Origin: Phycisphaerae bacterium
GTDB taxonomy: Bacteria; Planctomycetota; Phycisphaerae; UBA1845
NCBI GenBank assembly: GCA_029260165.1
Contig: JAJDDT010000038.1
Coordinates: 1-64,000 of the forward strand
Direction: 5' to 3'
DNA length: 64,000 nucleotides
The notes under the pieces are model-generated. The model did not search any database and was not told where the DNA came from. It saw only the letters and a list, made by a program, of their open reading frames with translations. Numbering within the stretch: the stretch's first letter is position 1; every line of letters starts with the position of its first letter. Shown piece after piece: positions 45,444 to 53,243 of the stretch. Made by a program: the position numbers and the translations under genes.

Positions 45444-46709
45444 ATGGGTTCTGACGCAGGCAAATACGATTGCATCGTGATTGGTGGTGGACCGGCTGGA
45501 GCAACGGCGGCGACCGTCCTGGCAGACCATGGGCGTCGCGTGCTGGTGCTGGAGCGACATCGATTTCCGAGGCATCACGTCGGTGAGTCACTGATGCCGC
45601 AATCGTATGCGACGTTCAAGCGGATTGGTATGCTGGAGAAGCTGCGGGCGTCGAATTCTCCGGTCAAGGAGAGCGTGCAGTTTGTGTCCGCGTCCGGCAG
45701 GGAATCGCAGCCCTTCTTTTTTTTCGATCGCGATCCTGCGGAATGGTCGAGAACGTGGCAGGTCAGGCGGGATGAATTCGATCAGATGATGCTGGACAAC
45801 GCGGCTGATCACGGTGCGGAGATTCGATTCGGTGCGCGGGTCAAAAGCATTTTGTTCGATGGGGATCGCGCGGTGGGTGTGCGGGCAGTCGTTGACGGGC
45901 AGGAACGGGAGATCAGGGCAACGGTCGTCGTCGATGCGACGGGGCAGTCAGCCCTTCTGTCACGGCAACTGGACCTGCGCTATCCGGATGCGAGGCTCAA
46001 GAAGGCTTCGATCTATTCGTATTTCAAGGGCGCGATTCGTGACGAGGGTCGAAATGCCGGTGCGACGATCATTATCCACACACCTGATCGAAATGGCTGG
46101 TTCTGGTTTATCCCGCTGTCGGACGACACAGCCAGCGTGGGTGTTGTGGCGTCGCCATCGTATTTGTTCAGTGGACGGGGCGACGACCCGTCGGCGACGT
46201 TGCAGGAGGAGTTTGAGCAGTGCCCGGCGATCATGCGTCGCGTTGAGAAGGCATCGCGCGTCGGCAACGTTTTTGTCACGACCGATTTTTCCTGCCAATC
46301 GCGACGAATCACCGGTGACGGGTGGGTGTTGGTCGGCGATGCCTTCGGATTTCTGGACCCGGTTTATTCTTCAGGCGTCTTCCTTGCGTTGGTCAGTGGC
46401 GAGTGGGCGGCGGATGCGATTCACGATGCCCTTGACGCCGACGACGTCTCGGCGGATCGTCTGGGGCGGTTCGGGCCTCGATTCATGGCGGGCATGCAGT
46501 TGATGCGTCAGATGGTTTACGCGTTTTACGATCCGCGGTTCAGTTTCGCGACATTTTTGAAGTCGCATCCGGAGCATCACGACCGTTTGGTGCGGCTGCT
46601 GATCGGCGATGTGTTCAACGACGAGGTTGGTGAAATATTTGATGCGATGGGCGAGTGGGTCGATTTCCCTGATCCCATCGTGATGGAGCAGGAGCAGGCA
46701 GGACCATGA
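45444..46709 (+). CDS. FAD-dependent halogenase-like oxidoreductase
   Basis: 421 residues. FAD-binding IGGGPAGATAATVLADHGRR at the N-terminus and the second FAD motif GDAFGFLDP (about 298-306). The sequence GWFWFIP (about 218-224) is the W-x-W-x-I-P signature that separates flavin-dependent halogenases from monooxygenases, and FLDPVYSSG (303-311) matches the F-x-x-P-x-x-S-x-G motif of halogenases acting on phenolic or carrier-bound substrates. A geranylgeranyl-reductase-like enzyme is the main alternative. The four-base overlap with the following small gene shows operon membership. Confidence 0.82.
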   Translation: MGSDAGKYDCIVIGGGPAGATAATVLADHGRRVLVLERHRFPRHHVGESLMPQSYATFKRIGMLEKLRASNSPVKESVQFVSASGRESQPFFFFDRDPAEWSRTWQVRRDEFDQMMLDNAADHGAEIRFGARVKSILFDGDRAVGVRAVVDGQEREIRATVVVDATGQSALLSRQLDLRYPDARLKKASIYSYFKGAIRDEGRNAGATIIIHTPDRNGWFWFIPLSDDTASVGVVASPSYLFSGRGDDPSATLQEEFEQCPAIMRRVEKASRVGNVFVTTDFSCQSRRITGDGWVLVGDAFGFLDPVYSSGVFLALVSGEWAADAIHDALDADDVSADRLGRFGPRFMAGMQLMRQMVYAFYDPRFSFATFLKSHPEHHDRLVRLLIGDVFNDEVGEIFDAMGEWVDFPDPIVMEQEQAGP

Positions 46710-46939
46710 AATACCTCGTTTACGGATTGATTGTTGCCCTGGCTGTCCTGCATCAGGATTGGTGGAACTGGGACGATTCCGAGACGCTTGTGGGTGGTAT
46801 TATGCCCATCGGGTTGGCCTACCACGCCGGTGTGTCGGTGGCGGCGGCCATTTTGTGGGCGGCTGCGGTCAGGTTCTGCTGGCCTGCGGGCGTGGACGAG
46901 GTGGAGGCGTTGTCGGTGGAAGATTCGTCCTCCGTTTGA
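46706..46939 (+). CDS. Small DUF3311-like membrane protein
   Basis: 77 residues with two membrane helices (MKYLVYGLIVALAVLH and GIMPIGLAYHAGVSVAAAIL). The layout, with a first helix, a short polar loop with Trp and Asp, a second helix beginning GxxPIGLAYH, and the position just before a sodium:solute symporter gene, matches DUF3311 proteins, thought to be accessory subunits of such transporters. It starts inside the halogenase-like gene (ATGA overlap) and ends 152 bases before the symporter gene, the gap holding a palindromic repeat. Confidence 0.72.
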   Translation: MKYLVYGLIVALAVLHQDWWNWDDSETLVGGIMPIGLAYHAGVSVAAAILWAAAVRFCWPAGVDEVEALSVEDSSSV

Positions 46940-47000
46940 GTTGGTGCGGGTTTGTTGTGATTGGGCGCGTGATGCGCGGGATTGCATCTACTCGCATTTG

Positions 47001-47026
47001 CGTCACCCACAAGGGGTGACGCTACA
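47001..47026 (-). repeat. Dispersed palindromic element, copy 3 (inverted)
   Basis: Exact reverse complement of the TGTAGCGTCACCCC... unit at 10462 (26 bases), with perfect 8-bp stem. It sits between the DUF3311-like and symporter genes inside the otherwise tight cluster, so it may mark a transcript boundary or be a late insertion. The rest of 46940-47091 shows nothing else. Confidence 0.85.
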
Positions 47027-47091
47027 TTTGATACTGAGCTAATTGAGAAAACGGGTGGTGTGGTCCACCTTTCCTAAAACACGAGGCGCGT

Positions 47092-48804
47092 GTGACCCCA
47101 TTATTGATCATTGTTGCGTATCTGGCGTTGCTGTTGATTCTCGGCGTGGTGAGCAGTCGGTTTTTCAAGGGAACAGCCGCTGACTATTTCCTTGCGTCGC
47201 GCGGGATTGGTTCGTTCCTGCTGGTAATGTCGCTGTTTGGCACGACGATGACCGCGTTTGCGTTGATCGGAGCGTCGGGCGAGTCGTTTGCGGTCGGGAT
47301 CGGTGTCTATGGAATGATGGCATCGTGGGCGGGCATCATCCATTCCGCCTGCTTTTTTCTGGTTGGTATCAAACTGTGGTCATTCGGCAAACGGTACGGA
47401 TATACGACACAAATTCAATACTTCCGGGATCGGTTTGAATCGGACGGGCTTGGGTTGCTGCTTTTTCCGATTCTTGTCGGGCTGGTGATTCCGTATCTGT
47501 TGATCGGCGTGATGGGCGCGGGGGTGACGATCGAGAAAGTGACAGCCGGCGCGTTGCCATCGCTGTTTGCCGGATCGGGATCGGGTCCAACAGGGGTAGC
47601 GCCGGGGGCGATTCCGTACTGGCTTGGGTCCGCGGTGATTTGCCTGGTGGTCATGATCTATGTGTTCTTCGCGGGCGTGCGTGGAACCGCGTGGGCGAAC
47701 GCGTTTCAAACGATCGTGTTCATATTGCTGGGTATCGTGACGTTCACCGTTATTTCGGACAAGCTGGGCGGAGCCATGAACGCCACCGCGATGGTGCAGG
47801 CGGAGAATCCGCATATCCTGCGAAGAACGGTTCGCGCGGATGATTCGTTGACGCGCTATCACGGAATGGAGAAGAGCTACGATAAGAAGCTGGCAACGTG
47901 GGAGGAGAAACCGGCAGATCAACGAGGGGCGAAACCGCGAAAGCCGCACAAACCTCGCGGCATCGGAAAAATGCAGTTTCTTAGTTATTTGTTTATACCG
48001 TTGAGCGTCGGGATGTTTCCGCATTTGTTTCAACACTGGCTCACCGCGAAGTCGGCCAAGTCATTCCGTCTCGCGGTCATCGTGCATCCGTTGTTGATCA
48101 TGCTCGTGTGGGTGCCCTGTGTGATGCTGGGTGCGTGGGCAACGTCGGCGTACGTCAGCGGCAAGCCTGTCGTTCCGCCTGGATTCTCGAACCCCAATGC
48201 CGTGCTTGGGGAAATGGTGGCGGATTTGACGTCTCACGCGCTGAGCGGCCTGCTGACCGCGGGCATTCTGGCGGCGATTATGTCGTCGCTGGATTCACAA
48301 TTTCTGTGCCTTGGCAGCATTTTCACGAACGACATCGTGGGTCACTACATGGAAAAAGACCGTCTCTCCGATCGGCAGAAAGTCATGATCGGGCGTGCTT
48401 TCGTGGTTGTTATTGTGCTGGTCACCTATCTGCTCGCCCAAACGCGCCCGGGTGGGGTGTTCACCCTTGGCGTGTGGTGTTTCAGCGGATTTGCAAGCTT
48501 GTTTCCGCTCGTTTTCGCCTCCGTCTATTGGCGAGGAACGACGAAAATGGGTGCCTACGCGTGCGTTTTGACGACGGCGGGCATGTGGATCTATCTGTTC
48601 GCACAATCCGGCTATGGTGCCAATCGTGAATATCTCGTGGGCGGGATGATGCCGGTGGCGGTCATGACGGCTGCCTCGACCGTGGCGCTCGTCGTCGTGT
48701 CATGGATCACGTCCCCACCCTCAAACGCGACGATCGCAAAATTCTTCACCAACCCGCCCGAACTGTCGACGCACGCCAAGCCGGAACTGGAATTGGCTGG
48801 ATAA
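47092..48804 (+). CDS. Sodium:solute symporter family transporter
   Basis: 570 residues, GTG start. About 13 membrane helices; the N-terminal TAADYFLASRGIGSFLLVMS and SLFGTTMTAFALIGASGESF are typical of the SSS family (PutP/SglT/PanF relatives), which import small molecules with Na+. A hydrophilic loop of about 60 residues (about 245-300), rich in Lys and Pro, is inserted mid-protein. The substrate cannot be told. It is associated with the DUF3311-like protein upstream, as in many bacteria, and 6 bases before the thioesterase gene. Confidence 0.92.
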   Translation: MTPLLIIVAYLALLLILGVVSSRFFKGTAADYFLASRGIGSFLLVMSLFGTTMTAFALIGASGESFAVGIGVYGMMASWAGIIHSACFFLVGIKLWSFGKRYGYTTQIQYFRDRFESDGLGLLLFPILVGLVIPYLLIGVMGAGVTIEKVTAGALPSLFAGSGSGPTGVAPGAIPYWLGSAVICLVVMIYVFFAGVRGTAWANAFQTIVFILLGIVTFTVISDKLGGAMNATAMVQAENPHILRRTVRADDSLTRYHGMEKSYDKKLATWEEKPADQRGAKPRKPHKPRGIGKMQFLSYLFIPLSVGMFPHLFQHWLTAKSAKSFRLAVIVHPLLIMLVWVPCVMLGAWATSAYVSGKPVVPPGFSNPNAVLGEMVADLTSHALSGLLTAGILAAIMSSLDSQFLCLGSIFTNDIVGHYMEKDRLSDRQKVMIGRAFVVVIVLVTYLLAQTRPGGVFTLGVWCFSGFASLFPLVFASVYWRGTTKMGAYACVLTTAGMWIYLFAQSGYGANREYLVGGMMPVAVMTAASTVALVVVSWITSPPSNATIAKFFTNPPELSTHAKPELELAG

Positions 48805-48810
48805 CCTGTC

Positions 48811-49236
48811 ATGACCGAACCATTCGTGTACAAACGCCGCGTTCAGTTTGCCGAGACGGATATGGTTGGCGTGCTCCATTTTGCCAACTATTATCGATTG
48901 ATGGAGGAGTGTGAACACGCGTGGTGGCGGTCGCTGGGATTGAATGTTGTGATGGAGGACACGGACCCGCCGGTCAGTTGGCCTCGGGTTGCGACGGCGT
49001 GCGAGTATTTTGAGCCTGCACGTTTCGATGACGAGTTGGACCTGTCATTGATCGTCGAACATGTCGGATCGCGGTCAATGACTTATGAAGTCGTCTTTCG
49101 ACGGGGCGATGATCGGTTGGCAGCCGGTCGCGCGACGATCGTTTGTTGTGCGACGATCGACGGTCGGTTTCGTGCTGTCGAGATACCGAATGAACTGCGT
49201 GTGAAACTGCCCACGACGAGATCGACCGGCGGATGA
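48811..49236 (+). CDS. Acyl-CoA thioesterase, 4HBT hot-dog fold
   Basis: 141 residues. The active-site segment AETDMVGVLHFANYYRLMEE, with catalytic Asp about 17, is the signature of YbgC/4-hydroxybenzoyl-CoA thioesterases. These hydrolyse acyl- or aryl-CoA thioesters to free acids. In this cluster it could release an aromatic acid from its CoA ester or proofread the PaaK step. It lies 6 bases after the symporter gene and 16 before the next gene. Confidence 0.9.
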   Translation: MTEPFVYKRRVQFAETDMVGVLHFANYYRLMEECEHAWWRSLGLNVVMEDTDPPVSWPRVATACEYFEPARFDDELDLSLIVEHVGSRSMTYEVVFRRGDDRLAAGRATIVCCATIDGRFRAVEIPNELRVKLPTTRSTGG

Positions 49237-49252
49237 TGAACGGGAGCAACTG

Positions 49253-49771
49253 ATGAAGTGGTACTATTTTGTGATTTGCACGGTTCTGTGCTGGGGGACC
49301 TACGTCTCGACGCTGCATCATGGGCAGAAGGAGTTGGGCAAGGACTCGGCGCTGCGGGCGTTCTTGTTTGTCGGAACCGCGTATTTTCTCGTGACCGCGT
49401 GCGTCCTGGTCTATCTGTTCGCAACAAAGGAACCAATGACGTTCACACCCAGGGGTATCAAATTGTCGATGATCGCCGGCGTCCTGGGAGCATTCGGGGC
49501 GTTGGGGATTATTTTCGCGCTGAAATATCAGTCGCCGCTGGTCGTGGCACCGCTTGTGTTTGCGGGAACACCGTTGATGAACACGTTCGTCTCGATGTTG
49601 TGGGACAAGCAGGGTAACTGGGCGAACAAGGACAAAATGATGTTCATGACCGGGATTGTATTGGCTGCCGTCGGAACCGGGATCATCCTGCGTCACAAGC
49701 CCAAACCCGCGTCACCCCCAGGTCCGATTGTTACCGAAGTCAACATTCCCCCCGGCGAATCCACATCCTGA
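49253..49771 (+). CDS. Small membrane protein resembling half of a DMT (EamA) transporter
   Basis: 172 residues with five membrane helices (WYYFVICTVLCWGTYVSTLH, AFLFVGTAYFLVTACVLVYL, IAGVLGAFGALGIIFALKYQ, SPLVVAPLVFAGTPLMNTFV, FMTGIVLAAVGTGIILRHKP). The LVVAPLVFAGTPLMNTF segment resembles the EamA repeat; the length equals one repeat unit, so it might work as a dimer. The proline-rich C-terminus (about 145-172) is cytosolic or periplasmic. Directly between the thioesterase and beta-propeller genes (16 and 2 bases). Substrate unknown. Confidence 0.78.
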   Translation: MKWYYFVICTVLCWGTYVSTLHHGQKELGKDSALRAFLFVGTAYFLVTACVLVYLFATKEPMTFTPRGIKLSMIAGVLGAFGALGIIFALKYQSPLVVAPLVFAGTPLMNTFVSMLWDKQGNWANKDKMMFMTGIVLAAVGTGIILRHKPKPASPPGPIVTEVNIPPGESTS

Positions 49772-49773
49772 AC

Positions 49774-50925
49774 ATGTTTCGCACTTTCGCATCATTATGG
49801 TGTCTGATTCTTGTATCCGTTGGTCCGGCCATGGCGGGGGATCACGATTGGCCCGCATCGGTTTCGGCGACAAAAAACAGTTGGCCACTGTTTCGCGGCG
49901 ACGCACGTCAGGCCGGAGTCGCGAAAACATCGTTGGGCGACAACCTGTCATTGCGATGGCGACACGAGGTTGGCGACATGGTTTCGGGGACGGCTGCGAT
50001 CGCCAACGGACGTGTCTTTGTCGGCGCTGAAGACGGCAGGCTCTACGCACTCAACCTGGCTGATGGAAAAACCATCTGGACCTACGACACGGGCGAGATC
50101 ATTCAATCGTCACCGAGCGTGGTGAACGGTTTGATCGTGTTCGGAGACGGCGCGGGCGTGCTGCATGCGGTCCGCGAAACCGACGGCAGGAAACAATGGA
50201 CCGTCCAGATCGACGGTGAAATCGTCTCGTCCGCCAACTACACCAACGGACGGTTTGTCGTCGGCTCCTACGATGGATTGGTCTATTGCGTCAGCGCCGT
50301 CGACGGCAAGCTAATCTGGAAGTTCGAAACAGACGGTCGCGTCCACGGCACCCCTGCCATCGCGGATGACAACGTGATCGTCGCGGGTTGCGATCAGTAT
50401 CTGACCGTTATTTCGCTCGCCGACGGATCGGTCGTCCGCAAGGTCGATATGGAATCAGTCTCCGGTGCGTCAGCAGCCATCGCGGGATCGCGTGCGTTCG
50501 TCGGCACCTATGGCGAGCAGATTCGCTGCGTTGATTGGAAAACCGGCAAGGGGCTTTGGTCGTTTCGCGACCGGGACCGACAGTTTCCATTCCTGGCGTC
50601 GGCGACGATCGCCGGCAAGCTGATGATGCTCGGTGGACGCGACAAGCGATTCCGTGCACTCGACATCGACAGCGGCAGGGAAAAATGGCAGTTCCGCGCA
50701 CGCGGCAGGATCGATTCGTCTGCCGTCGTGGTTGGTTCACGCGTGTTCTTCGGCAGCGACGATGGCAATCTGTACGCCGTCGATATCGCGACCGGCAGGG
50801 AAACCTGGCGATACGAAACGGGGGCTGGTATCAGCGCCTCGCCCGCTGTCGCGGATGGCTGCCTCGTCATCGGCAACGCTGACGGCGTCGTCCATTGTTT
50901 TTCGGCTACGGCAACGGGCAAATAG
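49774..50925 (+). CDS. Exported PQQ-type beta-propeller protein (BamB-like)
   Basis: 383 residues with signal peptide MFRTFASLWCLILVSVGPAM then AGDHD. Seven to eight propeller blades read LNLADGKTIWTYDT, VRETDGRKQWTVQI, VSAVDGKLIWKFET, VDWKTGKGLWSFRD, LDIDSGREKWQFRA and VDIATGRETWRYET, close to BamB in length and regularity, but no lipobox Cys is seen. It is the third such protein in the cluster and the last gene of the plus-strand run, two bases after the DMT-like gene and ending 10 bases from a convergent gene. Confidence 0.87.
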   Translation: MFRTFASLWCLILVSVGPAMAGDHDWPASVSATKNSWPLFRGDARQAGVAKTSLGDNLSLRWRHEVGDMVSGTAAIANGRVFVGAEDGRLYALNLADGKTIWTYDTGEIIQSSPSVVNGLIVFGDGAGVLHAVRETDGRKQWTVQIDGEIVSSANYTNGRFVVGSYDGLVYCVSAVDGKLIWKFETDGRVHGTPAIADDNVIVAGCDQYLTVISLADGSVVRKVDMESVSGASAAIAGSRAFVGTYGEQIRCVDWKTGKGLWSFRDRDRQFPFLASATIAGKLMMLGGRDKRFRALDIDSGREKWQFRARGRIDSSAVVVGSRVFFGSDDGNLYAVDIATGRETWRYETGAGISASPAVADGCLVIGNADGVVHCFSATATGK

Positions 50926-50935
50926 CAAACTCCGC

Positions 50936-51808
50936 TCACCGACGCCCTTCGTCCAGGCACTCCAGAATCGCCCGTCGGTAGTTTCCGATCAGGAACATGA
51001 GCTTGATGCCCATGATAAACACAACAAGCCAACTGATCGCACCGAACATCGGGATGAAGCGTTTCAGCCCCTCGAGTGATCCAACACCACTGCGTGGCCA
51101 GGTGCCGCTGCAAAGCCAGACCACCACGACAAATCCGGCGAACGACCTCGCCGTGTTGATACCGGTCTTGGCGATGCGTGCATTCGGAATGCGATGCGCC
51201 AACGTTGCCAGATATCCGAACAGCGTCAGAATCATCACGAGCACGGAAATGCCCGCCAACGCTCCCGCGAGGATGATGCACACCTCCCCAACATCCTGCG
51301 ACATGTTGGCCGACAGAACGAGCCGTTCGGCTCCGATCCAAACGACGATTGTCCCGAGCATCGCGACGACCGTCACGCGTGCGACGCGGCGACGGGACGT
51401 CGGACCCTCGCTGAGCGACGCTCCCGGATCGGGCGCTGTCACCTTATACACACCAACGATGGCAAGGATCGGTGCCGCCAGCGCGGCAAGGCGGATAACC
51501 AGTCTGATGAGTGGGAACCAGGCATCGAAGACACCCGTCAGTCCCACGACCGAAAGGATCAGTATCCCGAACACCACGGTCCCCATCGTCATCAGACAGG
51601 CTGCGTACAGAAACGTCAGCCCGCCGCAAATCCGACGAACCCACTCGCGGTTCGCAAACGCAAGCCCATCCCCACGAACCGAGTCCGCCACCGCCGCCCC
51701 GCACTCGGGACAACGACCGTCCCGGTTTAACCCGAACAGGTTGTACCCGCAGTCGGTGCAAATGACGTGATCAACCACTGCCGATGATACCTTGTCCTCT
51801 GTCCGCAT
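50936..51808 (-). CDS. Membrane protein with N-terminal zinc ribbon
   Basis: 290 residues. The N-terminus has the zinc-ribbon pattern CTDCGYNLFGLNRDGRCPEC (Cys pairs at about 18/21 and 34/37), followed by about six membrane helices (for example MGTVVFGILILSVVGLTGVF, IVVAMLGTIVVWIGAERLVL). Proteins with the C-x-x-C-G-Y-N-L-x-G...C-P-E-C-G header and a multi-pass tail are common in Planctomycetota; their function is unknown. Monocistronic and convergent with the cluster. Confidence 0.8.
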   Translation of the reverse strand: MRTEDKVSSAVVDHVICTDCGYNLFGLNRDGRCPECGAAVADSVRGDGLAFANREWVRRICGGLTFLYAACLMTMGTVVFGILILSVVGLTGVFDAWFPLIRLVIRLAALAAPILAIVGVYKVTAPDPGASLSEGPTSRRRVARVTVVAMLGTIVVWIGAERLVLSANMSQDVGEVCIILAGALAGISVLVMILTLFGYLATLAHRIPNARIAKTGINTARSFAGFVVVVWLCSGTWPRSGVGSLEGLKRFIPMFGAISWLVVFIMGIKLMFLIGNYRRAILECLDEGRR

Positions 51809-51987
51809 TGGTCGTCACCATTTGTCCCGAGGCCAATCTGGTCGAAACTGTCCATGACATATTACCGGGAGCACTGTTTGTTTAACATGCCTCAATGCGA
51901 ATCTCGTCCGGATGACGCTGAACACGTCTCCTGGGGTGTGTGACAGAATCGGCGGGTACGATCGTGATGTCCTGCAGGCGACCATTC

Positions 51988-52014
51988 TGTAGCGTCGCCC
52001 CTTGTGGGCGGCGC
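51988..52014 (+). repeat. Dispersed palindromic element, copy 4
   Basis: TGTAGCGTCGCCCCTTGTGG followed by GCGGCGC: stem CGTCGCCC/GGGCGGCG with one T-G pair and loop CTTGT. Paired changes in both arms (A to G on the left, T to C on the right) keep the hairpin. As at 10462 it is preceded by CCATTCT. Confidence 0.85.
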
Positions 52015-52043
52015 GATTGCAGACAGACGTCGTTTTGTGTTCC

Positions 52044-52069
52044 CGTCACACACGAGGGGTGACGCTACA
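52044..52069 (-). repeat. Dispersed palindromic element, copy 5 (inverted)
   Basis: CGTCACACACGAGGGGTGAC followed by GCTACA: inverse orientation to copy 4, 29 bases away, making a head-to-head pair. Two changes from the consensus, one of which disturbs one stem pair. Confidence 0.8.
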
Positions 52070-52301
52070 GCGGTCCATTGCGTCCCGCCGAAATAGTCAT
52101 GCATCCCGTCTCTTGCGATGTTCAATATTTACTGCCAGGAGTAGTGATACCAGCGCACACCGCACCAAACGAGAAGTACATACACGGTAGCGATCATCAT
52201 CTGTGCATCAGCGCCCAGTTTCACCTGGTTCGCCCTGAAGTCGGCATTTTGTGTGCAGGAATCCTGCCGGAAATGTGTGCGGTAACGTCGTCTCTGACGG
52301 A

Positions 52302-52505
52302 CTACGCCCCAACGCAGGTGGCTGTGTTATCCAGTCCGGGGACGTTGCACGGATCGAGCACCGTCGCAGCCAACCCGATGAGACTCGCCTGGGCTGCGTT
52401 CACCAGCGCGTCGCTCAACTGCATTTGACAGCTCGATGGCAATACCGTCAGTAGAACCGAACCCATACCCAGGAATGTTACCGCCCGTGTCGTTGCTCTT
52501 TTCAT
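52302..52505 (-). CDS. Small exported protein, probably lipoprotein
   Basis: 67 residues: MKRATTRAVTFLGMGSVLLT then VLPSSCQMQLSDALVNAAQA. A positively charged start, hydrophobic core and Cys 26 fit a lipoprotein signal, though Pro-Ser-Ser before the Cys is a poor lipobox. CAGGATCA lies about 8 bases before the ATG. It precedes no gene on its strand but follows two similar-sized exported (lipo)protein genes and has the same kind of ribosome site, so I accept it as real. Function unknown. Confidence 0.55.
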   Translation of the reverse strand: MKRATTRAVTFLGMGSVLLTVLPSSCQMQLSDALVNAAQASLIGLAATVLDPCNVPGLDNTATCVGA

Positions 52506-52550
52506 GTTGTTGATCCTGTTGGCCGGTTCGCCGGCGTCGATGGTTAGCGA

Positions 52551-53201
52551 TTACTCGGTTGGACGACCGCTCAGGAACTGACTGGCTACATCAAACGTGT
52601 TCCGCGCCGTATTGTCAGGCTGATTTTCCCACGGAATGATAAACGCCTGAACACGGAAACCACCGGGCTGATTCACGCTCTGAATCGCACGATAGACAAG
52701 CGTATCACCACACCTGAAATCACCGTTCAATATATCGAGTGGATTGATGTTCCCGGGAACACCAAAACCCGGCACCACGTCATTGAACCCACCGATGAAC
52801 AATCCCGCGTCCGTCGAGGGCTGATTCAGGTTCCGACCCAGACCGATGCGCACGATCGGGTTGTTCTCGTCGCAGGGAAACAGCACGCCCGCTTCGTTTG
52901 AATTGGAACCGGGGCGGGTGAAAACCTCCGTCGTTTCTGAATTCGTAATCGTCGTCGCGTCACCGTCAGCCAATACCGTCGATCGCTCGACCGTGATCAA
53001 AAACGTGATCGGCTCGGTCGTGGCGTTGTTCGCACGAATCAGCAACAATCCCGTATCAGGTCTCGGTGCCAACGGGAACAGCACCCCACCCTCGATCTGG
53101 TTCACAAACGCGGGATTCAACAACAACGCAGCGTCCGCGCCACAACCAGCCATGCCGATCAACAGCGAAAAACGCAGAAGAATCATCACTTTTCGTTTCA
53201 T
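52551..53201 (-). CDS. Lipoprotein of unknown function (LNPAFV family)
   Basis: 216 residues with a lipoprotein signal MKRKVMILLRFSLLIGMAGC (Cys 20). The mature protein opens with ADAALLLNPAFVNQIEGGVL and continues with beta-rich sequence, including a CDENNPIVRIG segment and RCGDTLVYRAIQ. The LNPAFVN opening is shared with the next gene upstream (LNPAFVDVIG), showing two related lipoproteins in tandem. TCAGGATA precedes the ATG. Role unknown; membrane-anchored and exported. Confidence 0.75.
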   Translation of the reverse strand: MKRKVMILLRFSLLIGMAGCGADAALLLNPAFVNQIEGGVLFPLAPRPDTGLLLIRANNATTEPITFLITVERSTVLADGDATTITNSETTEVFTRPGSNSNEAGVLFPCDENNPIVRIGLGRNLNQPSTDAGLFIGGFNDVVPGFGVPGNINPLDILNGDFRCGDTLVYRAIQSVNQPGGFRVQAFIIPWENQPDNTARNTFDVASQFLSGRPTE

Positions 53202-53243
53202 CGAAATATCCTGATAAACAGGCTAATCGCCCGCCTTGTTATA

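Larger units (their letters stand above)
51809..52301. other. Intergenic region with a pair of palindromic elements
   Basis: About 490 bases between two minus-strand genes. It contains the facing repeat pair at 51988-52014 and 52044-52069. The flanks show no credible gene, promoter or structured RNA. Confidence 0.6.
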
